DNA from: an uncultured Mycoplasmatota bacterium | Lineage (GTDB): Bacteria; Bacillota_I; Bacilli_A; RF39; UBA660 | Direction of reading: 5' to 3' | NCBI GenBank assembly: GCA_947643295.1 | Contig: CANRVM010000006.1 | Location: 1-16,722, forward strand | DNA length: 16,722 bases | Part shown: piece by piece, positions 1 through 7,196 of the stretch | How positions within the stretch are numbered: position 1 is the stretch's first letter | Layout: each line of letters opens with the position of its first letter | Made by a program: the position numbers and the translations under genes | Notes under the pieces: model-generated | The model's input: the letters and a program-made list of their open reading frames with translations, nothing else | The model's database searches: none | What the model was told of the DNA's origin: nothing

Positions 1-35
1 AAATGCGATGAATTTGTTCGAAAAAATGTGTCTAA

Positions 36-407
36 AAACTTGACATAAATCCAAAAAAGATATTATCCGTATGTTTTAATAAAGGAAGCGTACATGATTT
101 TAAGATATTTAAAGAAACAACAAAAGATTTATCGAAAACAATAGCATTTTTAGCGGATAGTGGATATCAAGGAATATTAGATTATTTTAAAAATAGTATG
201 ACACCAAAAAAGAAATCAAAAAATAATCCACTTACCGACGAAGACAAGCAATTAAATCATTTGATTTCTAGTATTAGAATATCAGTAGAACATGTGAATT
301 GTCAATTAAAAATTTTTAGAATTTTATCAGAACGTTATAGAAGTCGCATAAATACGTTCTATTTAAGATTTTTACTAATTTGCAATTTTTATAATTTATG
401 CCTATAA
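36..407 (+). pseudogene. IS5-type DDE transposase, 5'-truncated remnant
   Basis: An open frame runs from just after a TAA at 33-35 to the TAA at 405-407. It reads as the C-terminal third of an IS5-group (DDE_Tnp_4-like) transposase. Visible hallmarks are a GSVHDFKIFK-type segment, then LADSGYQGI (the second catalytic Asp region), PKKKSKNNPLT, RISVEHVN (catalytic Glu region), FRILSERYRSR, and an LRFLLICNFYN end. An ATG at 198 lies inside this domain and is not a real start. The upstream part, with the first Asp and any N-terminal domain, is missing, and sequence before about 36 does not read as the same protein in this frame. The gene is therefore either cut by the window edge with a frameshift or a dead fragment. 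It cannot encode an active transposase as it stands. Family assignment is by remembered motif pattern. Confidence 0.8.
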
Positions 408-413
408 TATAGT

Positions 414-428
414 TACGCAAGAAGTCTA
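414..428 (+). repeat. possible right end (terminal inverted repeat) of the IS
   Basis: Directly after the transposase stop lies TACGCAAGAAGTCT. Its reverse complement begins AGACTTCTTGCG, which resembles the AGnCTTCTTGC-type ends of IS5-group elements as I recall them. Unrelated coding-like sequence begins immediately after. The left end is outside the window, so neither the repeat pair nor a target duplication can be confirmed. Confidence 0.3.
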
Positions 429-646
429 ATACTTTTAAGGAATACACACATAGTTTCTTCTCTTGGGATGTAAAGGAAAAATTGTCTTTTTATGTTGGTT
501 CTCCATCTTTTCATTTTAAGCTTTTAAGAAGGGCAAATTTTTTTACTGAATCAAGTGCTATAGAAGAGGCAAAAGAAGTAGATATTAATTATTATCAGAA
601 GAATAAAGAATTACCACAATTTATGGCTTTTTTAGCAATAAAATAG
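429..646 (+). pseudogene. C-terminal fragment of an unrecognised gene
   Basis: An open frame without a plausible start runs from the presumed IS end to a TAG at 644-646. It encodes about 72 protein-like residues: aromatic-rich FFSWDVKEKLSFYV, then FHFKLLRRANFF, SSAIEEAKEV and a hydrophobic PQFMAFLAIK end. No ribosome site precedes it, and the frame is already open inside the IS end. It therefore looks like the 3' remainder of a gene disrupted by the insertion sequence. I do not recognise the family. It could also be chance open sequence, although its composition is coding-like. Confidence 0.4.
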
Positions 647-690
647 GGTTACAGAAGTGTCAATTTTCTATTAGGAAGAAGAAATCACAA

Positions 691-815
691 ATGAGTGATG
701 AGAATTTGAAAATAATAGAGAATAGCATAAATTGTTTAGCAAAGAACAAAACAGGAGAATGGATATTATTAATTATTTAGAAAAAGAAAAATATGATTGT
801 AGATTAATAAATTAA
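691..815 (+). pseudogene. short frame-shifted coding remnant
   Basis: Two short frames overlap here. ATG at 691 to TAG at 778-780 gives 29 residues starting MSDENLKIIENSINCLAKN. ATG at 759 to TAA at 813-815 gives 18 residues, MDIINYLEKEKYDCRLIN. Both look protein-like, and one seems to continue the other after a one-base shift, as in a decayed gene. The first has only a weak AGGAAG ribosome site 12 bases upstream. Together with the fragment ending at 646, this fills the otherwise gene-free stretch 408-835. No function can be given. Real tiny genes remain possible but are less likely. Confidence 0.25.
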
Positions 816-835
816 TAAAAGGTGGTAAAACTCTT

Positions 836-1441
836 ATGAAAGTGATATTTTTAGATTTTGATGGTGTTATCAATGAAAATGCGAATTCAGATGATTTTGT
901 AAACCCATTATTTGTAAATGAGATAAAGAAGATAATGGATAAAACAGATGCCAAAATAGTAGTAACCTCTAACAAGAGAAAAGAGAAATCTTTTTGTTAT
1001 CAAAAATATATCAAACCATTATTACAGATGGGAGTAGAGATATATGATTATACTCCTTTTGTAAATGGAAAGTTAGAAGAGACTAGAGAATTAGAAATAG
1101 AGTCTTACTTGAAGAATCATCCAGAAATACAAGAATTTGTAATTATTGAAGATGATTATGTGATGCAACGTTTATATGATCATCAAGTTTTTATCGAATA
1201 TAGCAATGGATTTGTTTCTGAATATATAGACCCTACGCTTCGTATTCTAAATGGAAATTTAGGTTTTTATCCTCCAGAATATGATAGAAGTGAAACTTTT
1301 GAAGAAAGAATTAGAAGATTGTTTCCTAATTTATTTTTAGATCCCGTATTAGAGAAAAATTTAGAGGATATAGAAAATAGAATTTTTGGATTAGATTCAA
1401 AAAAAATAGTAAAAAAAAGAAAGAAGAATGCTTCTAATTAA
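836..1441 (+). CDS. HAD-superfamily phosphatase-like protein
   Basis: This 201-residue soluble protein has the haloacid-dehalogenase core. Motif I is FLDFDGV at residues 5-11, with Asp7 as predicted nucleophile and Asp9 as acid/base. Motif II is IVVTS at 41-45. The acidic motif IV is VIIEDD at 102-107. This compact form with little cap domain resembles HAD domains of the type found in RNA-repair and nucleotidase proteins; the substrate cannot be told. After residue about 185 comes a basic lysine-rich tail. The start is supported by AGGTGG at 820-825, ten bases before the ATG. A TATGAT at 792-797 could serve as -10, but no good -35 is visible. It sits between decayed sequence and the metallophosphoesterase and may be a monocistronic accessory gene. 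Confidence 0.75.
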   Translation: MKVIFLDFDGVINENANSDDFVNPLFVNEIKKIMDKTDAKIVVTSNKRKEKSFCYQKYIKPLLQMGVEIYDYTPFVNGKLEETRELEIESYLKNHPEIQEFVIIEDDYVMQRLYDHQVFIEYSNGFVSEYIDPTLRILNGNLGFYPPEYDRSETFEERIRRLFPNLFLDPVLEKNLEDIENRIFGLDSKKIVKKRKKNASN

Positions 1442-1460
1442 TCTATTTTTAAAAATTATT

Positions 1461-1489
1461 TTGAAAGTATTTTCAGTGAAGAATAAAGT
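1461..1489 (+). promoter_or_regulatory. possible promoter for the metallophosphoesterase gene
   Basis: TTGAAA at 1461-1466 and TAAAGT at 1484-1489 are separated by 17 bases. They lie 20 bases ahead of the ATG at 1510, between it and the preceding gene. The -10 matches the consensus in four of six positions. Confidence 0.35.
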
Positions 1490-1509
1490 GTTAGAGAGAA
1501 GGATTAAAA

Positions 1510-2409
1510 ATGAAAATAAATAGAGAAATTGCTGTTATGGCAGATATTCATGGATTGTTGGAACCTTTAGAATCCGTACTTTTGGATATTAAAAAAAGAG
1601 GAATCGAAGAAATTTACTCTTTAGGAGATAATATTGGAATTGGTCCAAACCCAAAGGAAGTACTTCATTTATTAAAAGAAAGTAAAGTAGTATCCATTAA
1701 GGGAAATTCGGAAGAATATGCAACTTTAGGAATTGAACCTTTTTATTATTTTGATTAGGCAAAGATAAAAAGTCAAAATTGGACTTCTTCTTGTCTAAAA
1801 GAGGAAGAGATAAAAATGATAGAAGAATATCCACATTCTATTGAGTTAACCTTAGGCGGTAAAAAAATAGGATTATGTCATTTTGCAAATGATGTGCGAT
1901 TTGATTTTGATAAAAATAATGTGTTTCAATACCAAGAAAACCTTAGTTTACATAAGAAAGCTTATCATCAATTTTTTTATACGAATAGCAGAGAACAACT
2001 AGAAGAAATAAACAAAAAATTAAAACAGTATGGAAAAGATAATCCAAAAATGAAGGGCTATTTATCAGCTTTACAAGAACCTCTTTTTAATGGAAAAACA
2101 GTAGATTATTTTGATGCCATTATTCAGGGACATATGCATTTTAAAGCTCATGAATATGGAGAAGGAATCGATTTTTATACCATCAGAGCTTTAGCGATGG
2201 CTTTTGGAAAGAAACCACTAGATAAAGCCTCTTACCTTATTCTAAGAGAGAAAGAAGATGGTTTTGAAATAGAGGAAGTTCTTGTTCCATTTAATCGAAA
2301 AAGTATGGAACAAAGGATACTAGCTAGTGATATACCAGATGATACAGTTAAAAAGTATACGAAAATGATAAAAATGAAAAAAGAGGAACAACGTTATAAA
2401 AATATATAA
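1510..2409 (+). pseudogene. metallophosphoesterase interrupted by an in-frame TAG
   Basis: A single reading frame of 300 codons spans this region, broken only by TAG at 1756-1758 (codon 83). Both sides belong to one calcineurin-like metallophosphoesterase. Before the stop are MADIHG (residues 10-15, metal ligands Asp and His), SLGDNIG (motif II) and KGNSEE (motif III, with Ser where His is usual). After it are LCHFAND and QGHMHFKAH, the remaining histidine ligands. The stop thus separates metal ligands that must act together, and neither half alone should be active. An ATG at 1816 with purine-rich GAGGAAGAG upstream could restart translation. AAGGA before 1510 supports the main start. Interpretations are a recent nonsense mutation, a sequencing error, or readthrough. 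General recoding of TAG is unlikely because neighbouring genes end in TAG. Confidence 0.8.
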
Positions 2410-2486
2410 AAAGAATAAGGATAAGAAGAGAATCTGCTTTCTTTTTTCGATTTTATAGGTTAGTTTACACCTAAGAAACGAATCAG

Positions 2487-2515
2487 TAGCCATAATTAGG
2501 AAAAAGAGATATAAT
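2487..2515 (+). promoter_or_regulatory. promoter of the transporter operon
   Basis: TATAAT at 2510-2515 is a perfect -10. The hexamer 17 bases upstream (2487-2492, TAGCCA) matches the -35 consensus in four positions. It lies 38 bases before the ATG at 2554, in a 144-base gap with no recognisable riboswitch. Confidence 0.5.
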
Positions 2516-2553
2516 AGATTTATCAGTTTTTAAAAACAAGAAGGAGATTTCAT

Positions 2554-3441
2554 ATGGAACGTTATAGAAGCGTTAAAATTGCAAGTGTTTTAGGGATTAT
2601 TGGAAACGTTTTTTTGTTAATCATTAAAGGAGTAGTAGGATTTTTTACGAATAGTCAGGCAATGATTGCAGATAGTTTTAATAGTGCAGGAGATATATTT
2701 TCTTCCTTTATGACATTTATTGGTAATAAGGTAGCATCCAAACCAAGTGATGATGATCATAACTTAGGACATGGGAAAGCAGAATATATTTATTCTATGC
2801 TAATTAGTATTCTAATATTAGTAATGTCTCTAAAGACTTTAGAATCCTCTTTCCTATCCCTTATCCATCAGGAAGCATATACTTTCTCTATTTGGTTAAT
2901 TATTGTATGCATCATAACAATCCTTGTGAAATTTTCTCTTTATTTTTATACCAATAAATTATCAAAAAAACATAATAATCTATTAATCAGAGCCAATTCA
3001 ATCGATCATAGAAATGATTGTGTGATTACCTTATGTACCTTATTATCCTGTTTATTATCACTGGTTAATATATACATAGTCGATGCTATCGTAGGAGTTA
3101 TTATTTCTATTTGGATTTTATTGACGGCTATTAAAATTTTTAAGGAAAGCTATGATGTTTTAATGGATAAATCAATTAAAGCAGAAGTAAAAGAAGAAGT
3201 GTTTCAAATTATTGAAGCTTACAAGGCAATAAAAAAAGTAGACCACTTTAATTCTACTCCAGTGGGATATAAATATCAGATTTCGTTTACTATTTTTGTA
3301 GATGGTAATCTATCTACTTTTGATAGTCATTCTATAGCGGATAATCTAGAAAAAGAGATTGCTAGTAATATTGATGAAATTTATCTAACAGTCATTCATG
3401 TCAATCCAATAGAAGTACCAAAGAAAAAAAGGAGAGTATAG
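2554..3441 (+). CDS. cation diffusion facilitator, MntE-like (probable Mn2+ efflux)
   Basis: This 295-residue cation diffusion facilitator exports divalent metal across the membrane by proton antiport. Membrane helices lie at about 12-31, 38-58, 80-98, 112-132, 155-175 and 178-195. They are followed by a cytoplasmic ferredoxin-like dimerisation domain at about 205-285. The family signature SKPSDDDHNLGHGKAEYI is at 62-79. Metal-site residues are Asn43 and Asp47 in helix 2 (FNSAGD) and Asp151 and Asp155 in helix 5 (DHRND). An N-x3-D plus D-x3-D set is the arrangement I recall for manganese exporters such as streptococcal MntE, whereas zinc/iron members usually have His at the helix 5 position. 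Substrate is therefore inferred as Mn2+. AAGGAG seven bases before the ATG fixes the start. Its stop lies one base before the next start, so the genes are co-translated. Confidence 0.88.
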   Translation: MERYRSVKIASVLGIIGNVFLLIIKGVVGFFTNSQAMIADSFNSAGDIFSSFMTFIGNKVASKPSDDDHNLGHGKAEYIYSMLISILILVMSLKTLESSFLSLIHQEAYTFSIWLIIVCIITILVKFSLYFYTNKLSKKHNNLLIRANSIDHRNDCVITLCTLLSCLLSLVNIYIVDAIVGVIISIWILLTAIKIFKESYDVLMDKSIKAEVKEEVFQIIEAYKAIKKVDHFNSTPVGYKYQISFTIFVDGNLSTFDSHSIADNLEKEIASNIDEIYLTVIHVNPIEVPKKKRRV

Positions 3442-3442
3442 T

Positions 3443-4069
3443 ATGGAAAATATAAAAATCAACTGTCATTCATCTATAAAAATCAATTTTGAGGAGAAAA
3501 ACATTTATATTGATCCTTATCAAATTAGTGAGGAGAAAAAAGATGCCGATTTTCTCTTTCTTACTCATGATCATTATGATCATTTATCAGAAGAAGATAT
3601 TTTAAAAGTAATCAATGAAAAAACCATTATTATCCTACCAGAAAGTTGTCTTTCTAAGATAGAAGATATGAATCTTTCGAATACCATCGTTTCTGTTAAA
3701 CCAAATAGTAGATATGAAGTTAGTGATATGAAGTTTCAAACTATTGCTTCTTATAATATTAATAAACTGTATCATCCAAAAGATAGTAATTTCGTAGGTT
3801 ATTTATTGGAACTTGGTAAATATAAATATTTTATCACAGGAGATACGGATGTAAATTTGGAAAACAAGCAAGTAAAATGTGATTATCTATTGTTACCAAT
3901 TGGAGGAGAATATACGATGGATTATAAAGAGGCTGCAATGCTTACGAATCTAATTAAGCCAACCTATGCAATACCTACTCACTATAAAACTATTGTTGGA
4001 AGTGATGCGGATGCACAGAAATTTAAAGAACTTTTAGATTCTAGTATTCAATGTGAGATTCTTTATTAA
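3443..4069 (+). CDS. MBL-fold metal-dependent hydrolase (UlaG-like)
   Basis: This 208-residue cytosolic protein has the metallo-beta-lactamase fold. The metal-binding THDHYDH motif is at residues 41-47. A GDTD segment at 133-136 supplies the bridging Asp, and PTHYK near 179-182 supplies the last His. The short length without added domains resembles UlaG-like or YcbL/UPF0173-type hydrolases. The substrate cannot be predicted. The ribosome site AGGAG (3430-3434) lies inside the end of the transporter gene, and the start follows that gene's TAG by a single base, so translation is coupled. No link between metal export and this hydrolase is established; shared operon membership is all the sequence shows. 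Confidence 0.85.
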   Translation: MENIKINCHSSIKINFEEKNIYIDPYQISEEKKDADFLFLTHDHYDHLSEEDILKVINEKTIIILPESCLSKIEDMNLSNTIVSVKPNSRYEVSDMKFQTIASYNINKLYHPKDSNFVGYLLELGKYKYFITGDTDVNLENKQVKCDYLLLPIGGEYTMDYKEAAMLTNLIKPTYAIPTHYKTIVGSDADAQKFKELLDSSIQCEILY

Positions 4070-4081
4070 GATAGGGATAAA

Positions 4082-4963
4082 ATGATATTAAATGTAAGTG
4101 GAAGATGTGATATTGTTGCCTTTTTTACTCCATGGTTTATGAAACGATTAGAAGAAGGATTTGTTGATGTTCGAAATCCTTTTTATCCAAAACTAGTCAA
4201 TCGAATCTATTTTAAAGATGTGGATTTGATTCTTTTCTGTACCAAAAACCCTATACCAATAGTTGATGAAATTGATAAAATTAAGATACCTTTTTTATTT
4301 CATGTTACGATAACACCTTACCAGAAAGAGATAGAGGAACACGTAGAAGATAAAAAGAAGATAATAGAAGCCGTAAAAAAGATATCAAAAAAAATAGGAA
4401 AGGATAATATCTATATTAGGTATGACCCTATTTTTTTATCGGATAAGTATACCATAGAGTATCATATCAGAGCTTTTCAAAAATTATGTGGATTGTTAGA
4501 GGGTGATACGAAGCATATGATTATTTCTTTTATGGATGACTATAAAAATGTGAGAAAAAATAGAAAGTTTATAAAAGCAAGAGAAATCAAAGAGGAAGAT
4601 TACCAAAAAATTGGAGAATCTTTTTCTAAAATTGCTAAAAGTTATGATATTACTTGTCAAACCTGTTGTGAAAATCATAATTTAGTAGAATATGGTTTTA
4701 TTAAAAAAGATTGTATTGATTTTAATTTAGCATATAAGTTAACTGGAAAGACGAATTTAAAAAAGTGGAAGTCAAGAGCTTGTCATTGTGTTTCGATGGT
4801 GGATATTGGTCATTATAACTCCTGTTATCATCTGTGTAAATATTGTTATGCAAATTATTCAGAAGAAGAAGTGCAAAAAAATATAAAAGATTATGATGTT
4901 TCTTCTTCTTTGTTAATCGGAAAACTAACAAAAGAAGATATGATTAAAGTTAGGACAGAATAA
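4082..4963 (+). CDS. DUF1848 protein with C-terminal radical-SAM-like cysteine triad
   Basis: This 293-residue protein belongs to the DUF1848 family, recognised from the N-terminal pattern MILNVSGRCDIVAFFTPWF, then EGFVDVRNPFYP (25-36), LILFCTKNP (49-57) and RYDPI (113-117). An N-terminal barrel-like part is followed by a cysteine-rich C-terminus. That region has CQTCC at 192-196, CHC at 234-236 and Cys248-x3-Cys252-x2-Cys255, the exact spacing of the radical SAM [4Fe-4S] motif but near the C-terminus. Reaction and substrate are unknown to me. The start agrees with the family's conserved N-terminus and has a weak AGGG eight bases upstream. It lies 12 bases after the MBL-fold gene, probably as the last gene of the same operon. 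Confidence 0.85.
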   Translation: MILNVSGRCDIVAFFTPWFMKRLEEGFVDVRNPFYPKLVNRIYFKDVDLILFCTKNPIPIVDEIDKIKIPFLFHVTITPYQKEIEEHVEDKKKIIEAVKKISKKIGKDNIYIRYDPIFLSDKYTIEYHIRAFQKLCGLLEGDTKHMIISFMDDYKNVRKNRKFIKAREIKEEDYQKIGESFSKIAKSYDITCQTCCENHNLVEYGFIKKDCIDFNLAYKLTGKTNLKKWKSRACHCVSMVDIGHYNSCYHLCKYCYANYSEEEVQKNIKDYDVSSSLLIGKLTKEDMIKVRTE

Positions 4964-4999
4964 AGTTTTTTAAAATTCATAGAGTATCTTAGAAAAGAA

Positions 5000-5008
5000 T
5001 GTTATAAT
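5000..5008 (+). promoter_or_regulatory. extended -10 promoter of the aldolase gene
   Basis: TGTTATAAT is a perfect extended -10 element. The position 17 bases upstream (4980-4985, TAGAGT) is a poor -35, as extended -10 promoters allow. Predicted transcription start is about 5015, two bases before AGGAGG at 5017-5022, giving a leader of about 16 nucleotides. Confidence 0.65.
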
Positions 5009-5030
5009 AGTAATATAGGAGGAAATTAGG

Positions 5031-5915
5031 ATGGATGAAAAATTAGAAATTATAAAGAATCGAAAAGGTTTTATTGCGGCTCTTGACCAAAGTGGTGGTA
5101 GTAGTGGAAAAACTTTAAAATTATATGGTATTGGAGAAGAAGAATATCAAACGGAAGAGGAGATGTTTGAACAGATTCATAAAATGAGAGAAAGAGTTTT
5201 ATGCAACAAGGTCTTTACCAGTGAAAAGATTATAGGTGTTATTTTATTTGAACAAACAATGGAAAAAGAAATGAATGGTATGAAAACGGCCCAGTATTTA
5301 TGGAATGAGAAAAGAATCGTATCTTTTCTAAAAATAGATAAAGGATTAGAAGAAGAAAAAGATGGTGTTTGTCTAATGAAAGAGATTCCAAATTTAGAGA
5401 AGACGCTAGAGTTAGCAAAAAAGAATGGGATTTTTGGAACCAAAATGAGAAGTGTTATTCAAAGTCCTAATAAAGAAGGTATTCGAAAGGTGATAGAACA
5501 ACAGTTTTTCTATGCAAAAATAATTGCACAACAAGGTCTTGTTCCTATTATAGAACCAGAAGTAAGTATTCACAGTACTGACAAGGTAGCTTGTGAAAAA
5601 ATAATGAAAGAAGAAATCGATAGACAGTTAAGCAGGATGGATGAAAGTATGGAAGTAATGTTTAAGTTTACGATTCCGGAGGTGGATGATTTCTATCTAG
5701 ATTATACTAGCAATGAAAAGGTATTAAGAGTAGTTGCTTTATCCGGTGGATATCACCGAATAAAAGCTTGTCAAAAACTAGTAAAGAATCATAATATGAT
5801 TGCTAGTTTCTCTCGAGCATTACTAGAGGGCTTAACAGTTCATCAAACAGAAGAAGAGTTTGAAAAAGTACTATCTCAATCAATCGATGAAATCTATCTA
5901 GCATCCACTTCCTAA
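5031..5915 (+). CDS. fda: fructose-bisphosphate aldolase, class I
   Basis: This 294-residue cytosolic glycolytic enzyme cleaves fructose 1,6-bisphosphate to dihydroxyacetone phosphate and glyceraldehyde 3-phosphate through a lysine Schiff base, without a metal. It is full length for the bacterial class I family known from staphylococci. Conserved blocks are GFIAALDQSGGS (13-24), ILFEQTM (71-77), FLKIDKG (99-105), IFGTKMRS (134-141), LVPIIEPEV (170-178), KFTIP (212-216), LSGGY (237-241) and SFSRALLEGL (259-268). Lys212 sits where the Schiff-base lysine is expected. AGGAGG eight bases before the ATG defines the start. The gene has its own promoter and a strong hairpin after its stop, so it is a single-gene unit. 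Confidence 0.95.
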   Translation: MDEKLEIIKNRKGFIAALDQSGGSSGKTLKLYGIGEEEYQTEEEMFEQIHKMRERVLCNKVFTSEKIIGVILFEQTMEKEMNGMKTAQYLWNEKRIVSFLKIDKGLEEEKDGVCLMKEIPNLEKTLELAKKNGIFGTKMRSVIQSPNKEGIRKVIEQQFFYAKIIAQQGLVPIIEPEVSIHSTDKVACEKIMKEEIDRQLSRMDESMEVMFKFTIPEVDDFYLDYTSNEKVLRVVALSGGYHRIKACQKLVKNHNMIASFSRALLEGLTVHQTEEEFEKVLSQSIDEIYLASTS

Positions 5916-5916
5916 A

Positions 5917-5959
5917 AATAAAAGAGAAATTTTTTGAAATCGTGAATTTCTCTTTTATT
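5917..5959 (+). terminator. perfect 15-bp hairpin after the aldolase gene
   Basis: AATAAAAGAGAAATT at 5917-5931 is exactly complementary to 5945-5959, with a 13-base loop. It begins one base after the stop codon. The stem is AT-rich and the following T-rich stretch is interrupted (CTGCTTTTATTT), so it may act as a terminator and as a 3' stabiliser of the short mRNA. Its right arm overlaps the -35 region of the next gene. Confidence 0.7.
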
Positions 5960-5973
5960 CTGCTTTTATTTAA

Positions 5974-5982
5974 TGTTATACT
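5974..5982 (+). promoter_or_regulatory. extended -10 promoter of the glycan operon
   Basis: TGTTATACT lies 17 bases before the ATG at 6000. Predicted transcription start is about 5989, the first base of the AGGTGG ribosome site, so the leader is about 11 nucleotides. No consensus -35 is present; the region lies inside the preceding hairpin arm. Confidence 0.6.
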
Positions 5983-5999
5983 AATAATAGGTGGTAATC

Positions 6000-7196
6000 A
6001 TGAAAAAGATATCTATTTTATCCCTACATTTAGGATATGGCGGAATTGAAAAGTCCATAACGGCACTTGCTAATTTATTATGCGAAGATTATGATGTAGA
6101 AATTGCTTGTATCTATAAGTTATATGATGAAGTAGCTTATCATTTAGATAGTAGAGTAAAAGTTAAGTATTTAATTGATAGTAACCTACCAAAAAAAGTA
6201 GAAGAGTATAAACTATTATTATTTCGATTCCATTTTTTAAAACTTATTAAAAAATTAATAACGGATTACTTTTTGAAATTAAAATTTATCACTTTTTTCA
6301 AAGATGCTTTTGGGGGACTATTAATGTATCCAAAAAGAGCAAAAGCCATGATTTCTTATATTACTAGTTCGGATGCAGAAGTGATAATTTCTAGTAGAAC
6401 TTTCTTAAATGAATGGTTAGGAGAGTATGCGAAAGATCATGTCTTAAAAATAGGATGGGAACATAACCATCATCATAATAATGTAAAGTATGCGGTAGAT
6501 GTAGTAAGAAGTTCTAAAAATTTAGATTATTTTGTACTAGTTTCGAATGATTTATATCAATTTTATCAAAAACAGTTAATGAATACAAAATGTCAATGTG
6601 TCTATATTCCTAATGTATTAGATTATATTCCAAAACGTTTATCTTCCTTAGAAGAAAAAAGACTCATCTCAGTAGGGAGATTATCTAAGGAAAAAGGGTA
6701 TATGGATTTACTATCGATTTATCATTCTTTACAAAAAAATAATCCAGATTGGATTTTAGATATCATAGGGGATGGACCAGAAAGAGAAAATTTAGAAACC
6801 TATATTATAAATCATCATTTAGAAGGTAAGGTTACTTTACATGGGTTTCAAAGTAAAAGCTATATCGATAGATTATTAAACAAATCTTCTATTTATTTAA
6901 TGACCTCTTATACCGAAAGTTTTGGAATTGTTTTAATAGAAGCCATGAGTCATGGACTTCCCTGTGTTGCTTTCTCTTCTGCAGAAGGAGCTAGAGAATT
7001 AATAGATAGTACCAATAATGGATATTTAATTCATAATCGAAATGCAAGAGCTTATATCGAAAAAGTAGAAGATTTGATGAGGGATAAAGAAACAAGAGTA
7101 AGAATTGGAAAAAATGCTAGAAAAAGTATTAAAAAATATAGTGGAAAAGAAGTCATTCCATTATGGTATCATATCATAGAAAAAGAAGTGAAATAG
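6000..7196 (+). CDS. GT-B glycosyltransferase, family 4 type
   Basis: This 398-residue glycosyltransferase probably transfers a sugar from a nucleotide donor to a lipid-linked or surface glycan acceptor at the inner membrane face. The N-terminal Rossmann half starts MKKISILSLHLGYGGIEKS, with the Gly-rich acceptor loop. The C-terminal donor half has ISVGRLSKEKG (223-233), DIIGDGPERENLE (254-266) and an EX7E motif, Glu306-SFGIVLI-Glu314, followed by AMSHGLPCVAF. A GTG at 5991 extends the frame by three codons but lies inside AGGTGG (5989-5994). The ATG at 6000, five bases after that site, is the credible start. It heads a three-gene operon: its TAG directly abuts the next ATG. The exact sugar cannot be inferred. 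Confidence 0.88.
   Translation: MKKISILSLHLGYGGIEKSITALANLLCEDYDVEIACIYKLYDEVAYHLDSRVKVKYLIDSNLPKKVEEYKLLLFRFHFLKLIKKLITDYFLKLKFITFFKDAFGGLLMYPKRAKAMISYITSSDAEVIISSRTFLNEWLGEYAKDHVLKIGWEHNHHHNNVKYAVDVVRSSKNLDYFVLVSNDLYQFYQKQLMNTKCQCVYIPNVLDYIPKRLSSLEEKRLISVGRLSKEKGYMDLLSIYHSLQKNNPDWILDIIGDGPERENLETYIINHHLEGKVTLHGFQSKSYIDRLLNKSSIYLMTSYTESFGIVLIEAMSHGLPCVAFSSAEGARELIDSTNNGYLIHNRNARAYIEKVEDLMRDKETRVRIGKNARKSIKKYSGKEVIPLWYHIIEKEVK

Noticed and set aside
1756..1758. Recoding of TAG as a sense codon in this organism
   Set aside because: Several intact genes end in TAG at the family-expected length (for example at 3441, 7196, 8509 and 16045), so TAG is a normal stop here.
2410..2553. Manganese (yybP-ykoY) riboswitch before the MntE-like gene
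   Set aside because: I searched by eye for the conserved motifs and folded elements and saw none. The region holds only a promoter and weak, imperfect inverted repeats.
4496..4931. Minus-strand open frames opposite the DUF1848 gene
   Set aside because: They lie wholly within a conserved plus-strand gene and lack ribosome sites or recognisable domains.
5991..5999. GTG start at 5991 for the glycosyltransferase
   Set aside because: The GTG lies inside the AGGTGG ribosome site that serves the ATG at 6000, which also gives the family-like MKKISIL N-terminus.
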